Below, one piece after another: positions 47,091 to 58,041 of a stretch of DNA of 64,000 nt; the first letter of the stretch is position 1, and every line of letters begins with the position of its first letter. The DNA is from Taxawa tesnikishii (nom. ined.) (Eukaryota > Ascomycota > Dothideomycetes > Dothideales): the NCBI GenBank assembly GCA_030247885.1, contig JAPDRO010000018.1, forward strand, positions 620,001 to 684,000. Direction: 5' to 3'. The notes below the pieces were generated by a model that was not told where the DNA came from, ran no database searches, and saw only the letters and a list, made by a program, of their open reading frames with translations. The position numbers and the translations under genes are program-made.

Positions 47091-47373
47091 GGTGGCTGAG
47101 AGTGTGTTCAGGTGTATTGTGTTGTGTTATGTCGTGTTGCGTAGTTGCCTTGTCTTGCAGAAAGCGCGTAGTTTGGTATTTGGTCGCGTGTGAATGGTAA
47201 TCGTATCGAAGATGAAGCGGGAGTAGATTTCACATGTCTCGGCTGTCGCATGTGCAGCTCGACAGGCGCCACGTCATTCGCTCAGCCTCCATCCAGCTTC
47301 GGCATCTGTTGTCCCGCAAGAAAGCAAGCGCAGGCAGCCACCACTCCGGGCCGCGACTGCTGCTTTGATCCGT

Positions 47374-47422
47374 CACCATGCACCATGCACCATACACCAT
47401 GCACCATACACCATACACCATG
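47374..47422. repeat. 7-bp tandem repeat CACCATR, 7 copies
   Basis: Seven consecutive copies of CACCATG or CACCATA. Confidence 0.9.
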
Positions 47423-47463
47423 CACGCGAGTACTCGTACTTGTATCAGGAGAAATCCACGATT

Positions 47464-47465
47464 GG

Positions 47466-47493
<28 letters not shown>
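47464..47493. repeat. 6-bp tandem repeat GGCATG, 5 copies
   Basis: Five perfect GGCATG units, continuing as degenerate GGCGTG-like units for a further 20 bases. Confidence 0.9.
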
Positions 47494-47496
<3 letters not shown>

Positions 47497-47567
47497 GTGC
47501 AGGTGCACGTGCAGGTGGTCTCCAGTATCAGAACCAAGTCAAACACCTGTACAGATATGCATGGTTT

Positions 47568-47623
47568 CATAAGGCATACTGCATAAGGCATACTGCATAA
47601 GGCATACTGCATGAGACATACTG
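47568..47623. repeat. 14-bp tandem repeat, 4 copies
   Basis: Unit CATAAGGCATACTG in three perfect copies and a fourth with changes. Confidence 0.88.
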
Positions 47624-47631
47624 TCGCTATC

Positions 47632-47762
47632 TGTGTCGTGTCGATTGTGTCGTGTTGATTTTGCCTGTGTCGTGTTGATTTTGTTTGTGTCGTGTTGATT
47701 TTGTTTGTGTCGTGTTGATTTTGTTTGTGTCGTGTTGGTTTTGTCGTGTTGATTGTGTCGTC
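47632..47762. repeat. 20-bp minisatellite, about 5-6 copies
   Basis: Unit TGTGTCGTGTTGATTTTGTT repeated head to tail, with the outer copies shortened or altered. One strand is T/G-rich and nearly devoid of A and C. Confidence 0.88.
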
Positions 47763-47817
47763 GCGTTGGTCTTTCGCATTGCAAATGCATGAATGAAACC
47801 ATTGTTCTCGTCCCCTA

Positions 47818-47840
47818 GCCGGAAGCCGGAAGCCGGAAGC
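47818..47840. repeat. 7-bp tandem repeat CCGGAAG, 3 copies
   Basis: Three copies of CCGGAAG followed by a GC-rich tail. Confidence 0.8.
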
Positions 47841-48111
47841 CGAGCCGCGCGGGCCGAACACGGCCGAACAGCTGGTGCTGGTGCTGGTTCGCAGATGCTT
47901 ACAGTACGGCCAGTCCCTGTCGCTTTTGAGATGAGATGGTGAGAGGAGAACAGAGCCTCAACTCAACCATGTCGTGTGCGTGCGCCACTTCTTGTATCTC
48001 CCTGTGAGCCGTGTCTGTCTTCAACAATGATGCATTTGCGGCAATTCGCATGAGCCTGACGACACTTGTGCTTGGGCTTAACACCATCATTGCAGCCTGG
48101 CAGCAGGCACA

Positions 48112-51100
48112 ATGTTTCAAGTACGTCGAGCAAACACCCGTAAGCACCTCCAAGACCCTGAGCAGCCATTGACAGTCTGCAGCGCTTGAAGGGCTTCAAC
48201 CTTGAGAACTTCCTAGATAGCAAGATTGCAGAAGAGCAAGCTCGCCAGCGGAACGCACAGCAATCACCTTCTTCCTCAGCCGGCCAACGACGAACACCTT
48301 CAAACGCCAGACCATCCAATGCCCGTACCGACTCTCGGTCACGACGGCCTCAAGGAGGAGATGGCGACAAAGCGCCAACGGTGAAGGGTCCGGACCCGTC
48401 CGAGTTCGTTATAGAAGACGACGACTCGCTCCCCAGCCGAGCCGCGACCCCGAAACCCCCTGCAAAAGACGGCAGCGATGAAACGACAGTCGACCGCGCT
48501 CAAGCGGCCAACGAAAACGCGCCCGCAGACAAAGATGCGGGCTCTGGAGAGAAGGCGGCCGAGGCCAAGGCGCCTGAAGAGCTGCCTCAGGATGTGCGGT
48601 TAAAGCTGCGTAAGCTGGAGAAACTCGAGTCACGATACCATGGTGAGCTAGCTCAAGAACGCGAATTACTAGTGACAGCTTTGTTTGACCATGCGCAGAT
48701 CTCCTACGCTCATATCGCATCGCCCATTCCAGAGTCACGGCAATCGAACCCTTCGAGGCAGCTCTCCGTGAAAATACACCCCTCGCTTCGATAGCTGACC
48801 CCAGCGCCCTTGTGGAGTACCTCTCCCAGATCAACCTGAAAGGCGACATGGTCATGCAGGAGCTCAAAAGAGTGTCTGGAGAAAGAGACGAACTGAGGGT
48901 CAAGCTGGAGGAGGCCGAGAAGCAAACAAAAGTGGCTTACGACGAGGCGGCGGGGCTTCGTAAAGAGAGGGACGATGCAGCGGCAGAGAAAATAAAGAAC
49001 TCCGACGGTGGTGCTACGGGAAGTGACACGGCACAGGAAGATGCCGACCCCTTAGGCGTGCAGAAGGCCAACAAAGAAGCAGCGGCCGATCAGACTCAGG
49101 AAGGCAAGGCTACATCCAAGGCAGAGGAGAAGGAGAAGAGCGAAGACCTCTTCTCTTACGAGAGCGAGGTTCCGCGCCTCCAAGCCGAGGTGCAGAAACA
49201 GTCGGAGTACATCAATGAACTTACTACGGAGAATGCTACCCTTCGATCTGATCTTGGTACCGCTAGGGATTCCTACCAGAAGGTGCTCGACACGCAAGAA
49301 GAGACGTCGAGAAACCACCAGGTCGCTAAGGAACTTCTGGAGCGCGAAAAGGTCCAGCTGGAGAACAAGATCGAGACGGCAGAGAGAGAAGCTCGCGGAA
49401 TCCGGGAGCAGCTGGCCAACTCTACAAATACCTCCCAGGCCGAGCAAGAAAACATGCAAGCTCAAGTCAAGATTCTTGAGGGTGAGCTTGCAGGCGCTCA
49501 GACGAAGCTTCAAGACACCGAGAAGTCCATGCGCGATCTTTCTGACAAGGCTCAGGCTGCTGAGGCAGCAGCTCAATCGCGAGAACACGAACTCAAGAAA
49601 CAACTAGAGACGTTGAGGGCTGAAGTATCCGATAACGCTTCGGACAAAAAGCGTATCGGCACCCTGGACAACCTAGTTAAGAGCATGAAGACCCAACTAC
49701 AGGATGCCGAAGCCGCAACGAGGATTGCTGAGGCCGATCTCGCCAGCCTACGCGAAACCTTGTCACATGCAGAGCAAGGGCGTGATATCGCACAAGAAGC
49801 ATTGAACTCCAAGAAAGGTCATGAATCTGCCGTCGTTAGTTTGCGCAGCCAGCTAAAGAAAACTGAGAAGGAGCGTGACGACGCCTATCAGATGATTCTC
49901 AATTGTGGGAAGTGCGAAATACCTAAACAAGACGAGCAATCTGCGCCTGTTGCTGGAGCACAGGATGCTCCTGGTCTTGCTGCGAGTGCGGAAGAGAACA
50001 AGGAAGACGCGGATGGAGCAGGCCAAGGCGCGAAAAAGAAGAAGAAGAACAAGAACAAAAGAAGAAGGCCACAGGTGGAGCACAAAACACTCCTGAAGCA
50101 GCACCTGCGGAAACTGCACCTGCGGAATCCACGAACGAAACATCGAGAGCCGTTGTCTCGATGGGTCAAAGCGAGAAGCCTGTTCTGTCGGACGAGCAGC
50201 GGCAACACATTTACCGTCATATCTTGAACAGCATGGCTCACCTTGCTCAAAGCCGTGACCCCCAGAGCGAGGAGCAAGACCAAAGAATCCAGCACTTGGA
50301 GAACTTGATCGAGGAAAAGGACGCCGAGATCAAGCGTCTCTCAAGCTTGATCGACAATAAAGAAGCCGCGATTGACCGCTTGCATGGGAAGCTCAAGGGC
50401 GAGGAGGATTTGCGCGAGGAGATCGAGAGTCTTAGAGACGACCTGATGGAGGTGGGCAATGAGCACGTTGCCGCAAAGACCAACTAAAGCAGCTCCGCGA
50501 ACAGAAGGCTGCAACGGAGCAAGAGCACGCTGAGGAACTGAAGCAACTCGGGGATAGATGCGCGTCGCTTAAGACGCGCTCTGCTGAGCTCGAGTCTCTG
50601 GTCAAGGACAAGAATGAAGAACACGAAAGGGTTAAGCAGGAGCTTGACGATTTCAAGAAGAACAACAAGGCATCAAGCAAAGCCCGCGAGGACGAATATG
50701 CGGCTGCCATCAAGGCAGAGAAGGAGGCGCTGGAGAAGGCTAATGAAACATCTAAGAAGGAGATCGAGGAGTTAAAGGCCGGCCATATGGCCACGAATGC
50801 AGAGTCCGACAAGAAGTATAAAGACCTGAGCTCAGAATTTGATAAACTCAAGTCGAAGGCTTCGTCTTTACAGACTGATTTGTCTGCAGCAAATGAGCTC
50901 GCGCAGACAAGGTACAAAGATCTCACAGCTTTGCGAGAGCATCTAAACAAAGTTCAACCTGAACTCAACAGCTTGCGCAATGAGGTGAAGGAACTCAAGG
51001 ACGCGAAGGAAGAGCTGAACACCACGTCTACCGCCCTGCGAAAGCTCGAGGCAAAGGAGAAGGATTTGCGCTCAGAGATTTCTCTCTACAAGTCCCAGCT

Positions 51101-52378
51101 TACCGACAAGGAGCAGGAAATCGGGACCCTAAACGACAAAGTAAAGCAGGGCAACGAGCGGGTGTCTAACTTGGAAGAGACTCACAGCAAAACCCAAAAG
51201 GAGCTTCAGCGCGCTGAGAGGGAACACAACGAGACGATCGCCGCGAAGGACAAGCTATTGAACGAGCTGTCTACGACCAGGTCAGACCTGCAAAAGGCCC
51301 GTACAACTCTCCAAGATCTCGAAGCACAAGTTGCCAAATTCAACCGTGAAGTCACCCAGCTACGGGACGAGCTCGAGCTTAAGAGCGCCCAGCAGGCTAG
51401 CGCGCAGTCGCTCATGGACAGCATGCAGGATCAGACACGAGAGCTGGCAACCCAGATGAAAGAGACAAAGGAAAGATGCGAAAGCCTGGAGGAAGAGCTC
51501 GCAGACGCGCATCGCCTGCTCAGCGAAAGGAGTCGCGAAGGCGAAACGATGCGAAGACTGTTGAACGACGTCGAAGGCCGCGCAGACGCTCGAGTCAAAG
51601 ACATGCGCGAGCGTCTGGATGTGGCGGTAGAAGAGCGAGAAAGAGCAGAAGACGAGGCCGCGCAGGCCGGCCGTCGGCGGAGCAGGGAGGTCGAGGACCT
51701 GAAAAACCGGCTCCGAGAAGCGGAAAGGGCGGCAAACGCCGCAAAGGAAGACAAAGAAGGCTTCGAGCGGAGGGAAAAGGAGTTCAGAAGCCAGCGCGAG
51801 GAGCTCGAGCGCAGAGCCGCGGCCGCCCAGGAAGAAGTCAATGAAGTCCGCTCCGCCCTGAGCCAGCTCAGAGACGCACTCGACGAGGGCGAAAAGCAGA
51901 GCCGCGAGCTGGACAAGGAGAAGACAGAACTTAGACGCGCGCTTGAGGATAAAGAGATGCGCCTCGCGTCCCTGCAGAAGAGCTCGAAGGCCATGGCAGA
52001 GGAACTGCGCAGCCTGCAGACCGAGAGGAAGAGGCAACCGAGCCTGCAGTCGCAGTCGACACGCACGTCCATCGACTCGTCGCGCGTGGCTTCGCCCACG
52101 CCCTCACGCACCCGCACCCAGAACGGTAGCATCGCGACCACGGGTGGCCCGGACGCGGCGCCTAGTGTGGATTACGTCTACCTCAAGAACGTGCTGTTGC
52201 AGTTCCTGGAACAGAAGGACAAGAAGCATCAGATGCAGCTCGTGCCGGTCTTGAAGATGTTATTGCATTTCAACAAGTGAGTATTCTCTTGCCTTGAACG
52301 ATACGCCGAGCGGCCGGTTGCTGACAAGCGTGCAGGGAGGACGAGCAGAAGTGGACAACGGCCATCTCTAGCATGTAA
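48112..52378 (+). CDS. GRIP-domain golgin (Imh1-like coiled-coil tether)
   Basis: Peripheral trans-Golgi coiled-coil tether recruited by Arl1-GTP through a C-terminal GRIP domain. Exon 1 is only 9 bases (48112-48120), then 48183-48642, 48699-52276 and 52336-52378, about 1363 residues. The start MFQ joins RLKGFNLENFLDSKIAEEQA, as in fungal golgins. A disordered Ser/Ala/Pro region precedes roughly 1000 residues of heptad-rich coiled coil broken by a Lys-rich spot near 50035-50070. The GRIP domain, DYVYLKNVLLQFLEQKDKKH and QLVPVLKMLLHFNKEDEQKW, has the invariant Tyr and spans the last intron. Two frame slips at A runs (50057-50060 and 50475-50477) each fit one missing A; the total then divides exactly by three. 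Confidence 0.92.
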
Positions 52379-52619
52379 GGTGGGCTGAGCCCTATTGAGA
52401 CGGATGGAGAAGTTTCGCAATGTACCATATCATTACGCGTCGCAAGAAGGTCATCTTTGGCATGTACCGTGTCCGGGAAACTTTCAAGCTCTTATAGATT
52501 CTGTAAGATCGGATATAGTGCGTACGCTCAAATGCGATGCTTTCGCTACGCTGTAGTGACCAAATATCGATCAGACCTTCGATCTCACCGGAAGAGCAGC
52601 GACCTCATCCGGGCCAGGA

Positions 52620-53890
52620 TTATGCACCACTGGCGGCAGTAGGCGAGTCAGCAGCTGGCGTTAACGGCGCAGCAGCTGATCCCGCCACGCCCTTGTGCTC
52701 TCCAAGCTTGCTCTTCCTCTTGTTCACGAAGCCTTTCCCCGGGCTGTCCCACGCGTAGTCGAGGTACTCGCCGAGCTGCTCTTGTATGCCATCAGCCAGA
52801 ATCTCAACCGCGCGTCTACGGTTCAAACTCCATTCGTGGTCCCTCTTCCAGCGGCCTGCGTGCATTGCCGTCTGCTCCCCGTTCTCGAGTCCGTCGAGTA
52901 TACTCCGCCACACCTGGATCGTCTTTTGCAGCTCGCCGGCGTTGCTGACGCCCATGACGCTGATACCCAGCTTCGTGTCGCCCAGCACCTGCTCGTTGGC
53001 CTCGCGCTGCCACGGTACGCCTGACGCAGGGTCGCCGTGCGAGCCCACCGTCTCGCCCTTGACGATCCATTGCTCCAGCGCGTACCTGATGGCGACCACT
53101 TCCAGCCGTTCGTGGTGCCGGTCGCAAAGTCGGACGCTCGCCGCACGGCCTCACGCAGTCCCGCCGGAGACGGATGCCAGTCCTCCGTCGCTCCCTGCGG
53201 CACGCCGACCCGGCGGAGCAGGCCCATGCCTAGTGGAGACGCGTTGGGTACGACGTCGACGCCGGCTGCCTTGAGCTCGGCGAGCGCGTACGACTCCAGC
53301 GTCGTGTTCTGCAATGTGAAGTTCGCGTACGACATGACGGCATCCAACGGCTCGCCCGTCTCCCGGTATATCCGCTTCGCCAGCGAGCACAGCACCGGCA
53401 GCGGGTATCCCGAAATGCCTACGTACTTGATCGTGCCCTCTTCGTCTCGTATCCGTCGCAGCTCTTTCACCGCCTCCACCACCTCGTCCCCCGTCACGAA
53501 CTCGACGTCGTGGCAGTACACCAGGTCCAGGTAGTCGGTCCGCAGTCGCTGGAGACTGCGCCGTATGCTCTGGTACAGCCACTCTGGCGAGTAATCGAAC
53601 TCCTCGGCCGCGATGCGACCGACTTTGGTGATGTAGAACATGTCGGCGCGTGGCACGTTGGTATGGACGAAGTCGGTGTCGAGAGCGGCACCGAGGAGCT
53701 CTTCAGATGGGCCGTAGTAAGGGGAAGTGTCGAAGGCCCGGACGCCGTACTCGAGAGCTTGCTGCACGAGGCCTACCGTGTCCAGCTTGTATGGATCATG
53801 GTTGTACTGCGTGTTGAAGGTTGCGCAGCCGAAGATCAGAGGCGGGAGGATGTTGGAGAGACGCTGTGCTGGCTTTCCCTTCTTGTTCAT
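52620..53890 (-). CDS. ARA2: D-arabinose 1-dehydrogenase (ARA2-like aldo-keto reductase)
   Basis: NAD-dependent aldo-keto reductase that oxid­ises D-arabinose to the lactone, the step leading to D-erythroascorbate in fungi; plant relatives are L-galactose dehydrogenases. One exon on the minus strand, about 423 residues. Visible motifs: LIFGCATFNTQYNHDP, the catalytic ALEYGVRAFDTSPYYG (Asp and Tyr), YITKVGRI (Lys), LDLVYCHDVEFV (His) and GTIKYVGISGYPLPVL. A frame slip at 53126-53128 (TTT on the minus strand) fits one missing base and joins the barrel to AIRYALEQWIVKGETVGS, then LGISVMGVSNAGEL. A Lys-rich and Ala/Pro-rich tail ends the protein. It is convergent with the golgin (241 bases apart). 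Distinct from the AKR at 886, which belongs to another subfamily. Confidence 0.9.
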
Positions 53891-53971
53891 TACGACGGAC
53901 GGAGGCTGCTCAACCAGAGAAGTTTGGTGTGCGAGAGGTTTGTGTTGAGTGTTTCAAGGCAGCAGATGGCG

Positions 53972-54027
53972 ATTGTTGTTGTTGTTGTTGCTGTTATTGT
54001 TGTTGTTGTTGTTGTTGTTGTTGCTGC
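53972..54027. repeat. (TTG)n trinucleotide repeat in ARA2 upstream region
   Basis: About 56 bases of GTT/TTG repeats with a few interruptions, 80-140 bases upstream of the ARA2 start codon, so probably in its 5' leader or promoter. On the transcript strand it reads CAA repeats. Confidence 0.88.
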
Positions 54028-54298
54028 TACCCAGCACTGACAAGTAGATTAGGATATCAAGTAGCTATACAAGTATCGAGGTGAAAGGACGTTAGCAACG
54101 GGTAAAGGGCACGGAGGCAGCAGCTCGTCGAGACCACCGATCACGACTGCCAAAGCACCGTGCACGGCGGTCTTGGCCCGTGCCGATGCCCAGCGCAAGA
54201 CGCGACAAAGGTGGCCGGCCTCTGTGGCCTTTCGACACCAAAATGGCGACATGGAATACATTCGAGACGAGGTGCTTCTGGCAGCTTTCCGGAGCGGT

Positions 54299-54342
54299 GA
54301 TTCGAGCACGATTCGAGCACGATCCGAGCACGATTCGAGCAC
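54299..54342. repeat. 11-bp tandem repeat GATTCGAGCAC, 4 copies
   Basis: Four head-to-tail copies of GATTCGAGCAC, the third with one change (GATCCGAGCAC), followed by a partial ACCGTTCGG-like unit. A fourfold CGAGCAC core is unusual for promoter DNA; no function is claimed. Confidence 0.85.
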
Positions 54343-55061
54343 CGTTCGGCTTTGCGGTCAACCGCTGATACTCCTAGGACAGTCAGAGTACGACATGGTC
54401 GCGGATCCGACCGCTGGATGCTCCGAGTCATCAAATTGCCTGGATGGCCAGATAGATGGCCCACTGCCTTCTTCAAACCCAAGCGGTCCGGCTGCGCAAG
54501 TGTTGTAATACCACGACGAGTAAGACATGCGCGCCTCCGAAGCCCGGTGTCCGTGCGGCTAACAGATCTAACGCAGCCCCAAGACATACTGTACGATAGC
54601 GTCTCGCGCCGAGGGGTCAACGACGCTGCAATCGAGTTGGTAGAACAATAAAACAAACCAGCTCTCATGATAGTTGCAATGGCGCTGTCTGGTCCAGGCT
54701 CGTTTGTCTCTGACAGGCTCTCGATTTACACCTAGACCGCATCTCTGTCCGAGGCTGATGGAGAAGCGCTGCACGCCTGAACCAACACTTCCCATCGCAA
54801 GGCAGCTGCACACTATCGACGAGGGTAGCGAAAACGAAACAAGTTCGATACATCTGAAGAATCAGCCGGTCAAGCCCGTTATTGGAGAAACGGGCCTGAC
54901 GCTAACGAGGTGGCTGAGCACACAACCGCAGCATCGCTAAGCCCCCACCATGCCTGGTACAAAACAGTCCAAAGCAAGTCCGCAAATCCAACCTCTATTG
55001 TTATCCAGCAGCACACGGAGCAGCTTGTTTCGCGAAAACGACAACGTCCACTGCCGAGGCC
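54343..55061. other. Intergenic, nothing recognised
   Basis: About 720 bases upstream of the HeLo-like/WD gene. Short overlapping frames on both strands, no domain. Confidence 0.4.
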
Positions 55062-57065
55062 ATGGACCCCCTTTCAATAACAACGGCATGTGTTGCGTTG
55101 CTCGGTGTTATCGGCAAAACCTCGCACGCCATAGCAAGCTTCGTGCGGACATGCAGCGAAGCACGCGATGATCTCGCCGCCGTGAGCAGGGAGCTCTCCG
55201 CCCTGTGCGCCGTGCTCGGGCTTCTGATCGAGGATGCTACCTCGACGGACGCGACGCTTCCGGCTGCCTTTCAGAAACACATTTTGGTTTTGGTCGATAA
55301 TTGTTCTGACGTCATCAACCAGATTGCAAGAGTGCTCGAAAACCACGGCGGAAGAACGGGGCCGGCTCGTTGGGCCTCTGATGGTAACGACGAAGTCAAG
55401 GAGTTGCGGGTGTTACTTGAGATTCACAAAGGCTCGCTGAGTCTTGCTCTCGAGCTCGCGAATCTGTAAGTGGCTTTTACTGGCCTGCGATGGATTGTCG
55501 ATACGCGCTGACGTGTGACAGGAAATCGGCCAGGGCCATCAGGGATGACACAGCCGTTATCCGACACGGCACCGCGAACATCAAGGACGATACTACAAAA
55601 CTCCTACTGCAAATCTGTCAGATCACCGTCCAGATAGCGAAACTTCGCCCGGGTGTCGCCGCTAGTCGAGGGACCGACCCGATTGAGAACCAGACGATTG
55701 ACCTTTGGTTAGAGTCTCTAACAAATTACGCCGAGACGGTGTGCGGTGATCTGATCCATGACGTCCTTCCGGAAACAGGATCAGAGCACGCACCCTCAGA
55801 ATGCCTAACCCCGAGCGAGAGTGGCGAGGAAATAGAGGAGGGAGGCGACCTCAAGGTCTACAAAACCCACCACTTGACCGGCGACAATGAGATCCATTAC
55901 ATTTGCCTTTGGGAAAACATACTCGTAGGGACGGACGGCTTCGATAATACGATCATCTGGGATGTCGTTACAGGAATTCGACTCGGCTCGTTCAACAGCA
56001 ACAAGCGGGGCTGGGGGTCGCGGGATGAACACCACATCAGAGTCTCATATATCTGCGGCCATCCCGACTATGTGTGCGTGCACGATTTGAGGAACGAAAT
56101 TTCCATTTGGGAGTGGAAGAGAAAAAACGAGTCTTCACTCTCCCTCGGGAGAGGCAGAGCAATCCGTCATCACAAAAGAGTTGGTTACGGCTCAGTATAG
56201 TGTCCGGTATGTCTGAGGGGACGGTGCTGCATTCTTCTGGGCAGACGGCCGTAGCCTGTGGAAAGTAAGAAGCTCCGACTGGAGAGCAAATTGTTTCATG
56301 ACCTTTGCGTCTGGAACTACGATTATGGGTCAAGGGACCTGGCACGGGAGCATTGCAATAATGCTTGACAACGGGTATGTAGCGGTGCTCGATGCCATCA
56401 CGGGCACAATCAAGGCTACGAAGTTGGTGTGTTCCTCGGAGCAGGTCAAGGCTACTAGGATTCACAAGGTTTCCTGGTCACAAGATAAGAGTCGAGTCAG
56501 TGTTATATCGGATGACCTAGTGAAGAATCATGTCACCGTCGCGGTCTGGCACATCAAGAGCGATACTGTCACCACAAGAACATTCAAAGGCCTGCCAATC
56601 CGCAAAGCGGGAGTGGAGAAGATCGTGACGGAAGAAAAATCTATGAAGATAGTCGAGCAGGAAAAAGGACAGGAAACAGACATAGATCTGGCGAGGAGCA
56701 CGGCACACGAGATGGGAGAAGTCAAAAAGTCAACGTTTGACGCACTTTGGTTCGATACCGGGAGCATATTGTACCTTGCTAGCGGAGAGATCCTAGACCT
56801 CATCGACGTGGAAACATGCACCAGGCGGAGGTATAAGACACCGTTTGCCACCAGAGAGGAACTCAAGGGAACACCGAAGGAGATCCGGGTACGATTAGGG
56901 CTATTCGGAAGGCGCAAGTGTGAGTTCAGTTCCGACACGGGCTCCCAATGCCGCTTGAACTCTGGGAAAACCTCAAGAACAGTAGTCACCAGAGCGGTCG
57001 GAGGGGCTGTGCAGGTTTGGAATCTGGACATTAGGGACATGCCATTCGTTAGACGGCCAGAGTAA
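55062..57065 (+). CDS. HeLo-like N-terminal domain protein with WD/beta-propeller-like C-terminus
   Basis: Exon 1 (55062-55465) and exon 2 (from 55522) join in phase over a 56-base intron. Residues 1-140 match the fungal STAND N-terminal/HeLo-like pattern: MDPLSITTACVALLGVIGKT, then helices with DDLAAVSRELSALCAVLGLL. Known relatives carry this domain in front of NACHT or NB-ARC ATPases of fungal NLR-like proteins. Here no Walker motif follows. Instead, after an acidic linker, beta-rich units appear, such as NILVGTDGFDNTIIWDVVTG, SIAIMLDNGYVAVLDAITG and AVGGAVQVWNLDIRD, typical of WD-type propeller blades. Frame slips at A6 56122-56127 and AAA 56262-56264 fit single missing A's; corrected length is about 649 residues ending at 57065. 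A role in self-recognition or cell death is inference from the N-terminal family. Confidence 0.72.
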
Positions 57066-57107
57066 GAGCAAGAGTAGGAGCAGCGGTAGTAGTAGAAGAA
57101 GAATAAG

Positions 57108-57156
57108 GAGAAGAAGAAGAAGAAGAAGAAGAAGAAGAAGAAGAAGAAGAAGAAGA
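57108..57156. repeat. (AAG)n trinucleotide repeat
   Basis: About 49 bases of GAA/AAG repeat, 40 bases after the stop of the HeLo-like/WD gene, presumably in its 3' UTR. Confidence 0.9.
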
Positions 57157-58041
57157 GTTTTATATAGCAAAGTCCCTATATGGCTCAAGTCCATCGTCAC
57201 TATTGGCTCGGCCAGCCCATCAGCAATACCTGGGTCGCCTCGGCCGCAGGAGGTATGAATATCTGGAACTGCGTCACCTTCTTCGATCGTCTGACCGCCC
57301 GGGGATGGGAGAACGAGCGTCAAAACCCTCATGACACACAGTACGGAGGTAGCAGGAAAGAGTTCGCCAACGGGACAATTGCGTCTTCTCGAGAAGTGAG
57401 AGTCTGGTGAGAGGTGAAAGCAGTCTCTTCGGGGTGGCATAGAAGATTGACGCAGGTGTGGTTTATGGTGTCGAGAAGTCTGGTGGTGGTCGCTTCCTGG
57501 ATTTCCTACGATTCATCGGTGGATGTTATCTACAGCTAGAGATACGGTAAGGCTTTTTCAGGGTTGCCCTCTCGGCGGGCACAATTCGTTCGTGAGGGAG
57601 CTGGAAGTCCGAGCGATGTCTACCTTCAATTTCTTCAACAGGCACCATCCGGCGATGTATTTGTTCGTTCTGGCGGGTACGATCGCGGGATGTCTCAATG
57701 ATGCGGAAACTTCAAAGGTGGCGAAGCCATTGTGCGGATCTATCGAGCAGACTTACACGCTGAGGATCTTTAGAGGGTAAGTCTCGTATCAGCTCCTGAG
57801 TGTCCAGACACTGACGATGATGATGATGACTGTAGGACCTTCTGGACTTGTCCAGCGCTATGCAAATGTCTTTACATCGGCTGTTGCTCACACTCAATTG
57901 CCATGTGCAGTAACATGTCACGTGTTCATTTCGGACTCCGCGGCTTCCGCTGCCCCACTCGAAGTCATCGCCGCGCCGTGACCACACCACCTTGTTATAT
58001 CTTGCTGGGTACCGTCGACGAGGACGTACAGACAATCCGCC
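57157..58041. other. Intergenic, nothing recognised
   Basis: About 880 bases. A 76-codon frame at 57180-57410 (HRHYWLGQPISNTWVASAAG) could hint at one more propeller blade left from the upstream gene, but I cannot support a gene. The rest should be promoter of the Zn2Cys6 factor. Confidence 0.35.

Larger units (their letters stand above)
47091..48111. promoter_or_regulatory. Repeat-rich divergent promoter of Lunapark and golgin genes
   Basis: About 1.02 kb between divergent start codons, with at least five unrelated short tandem arrays between 47374 and 47840, listed separately. Promoter role follows from position. Frames across it are repeat artefacts. Confidence 0.5.

Noticed and set aside
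47568-47762. Direct repeats resembling a CRISPR array
   Set aside because: Units are contiguous without unique spacers, units differ between arrays, and the DNA is eukaryotic.
47365-47861. Several open frames rich in His, Met, Thr or Gly around 47.4-47.9 kb
   Set aside because: They are translations of tandem repeat arrays and occur in several frames at once.
54141-54668. A 175-codon minus-strand frame upstream of the HeLo-like/WD gene
   Set aside because: It spans the 11-base tandem repeat and has no domain; Arg/Ser/Cys-rich composition suggests chance.
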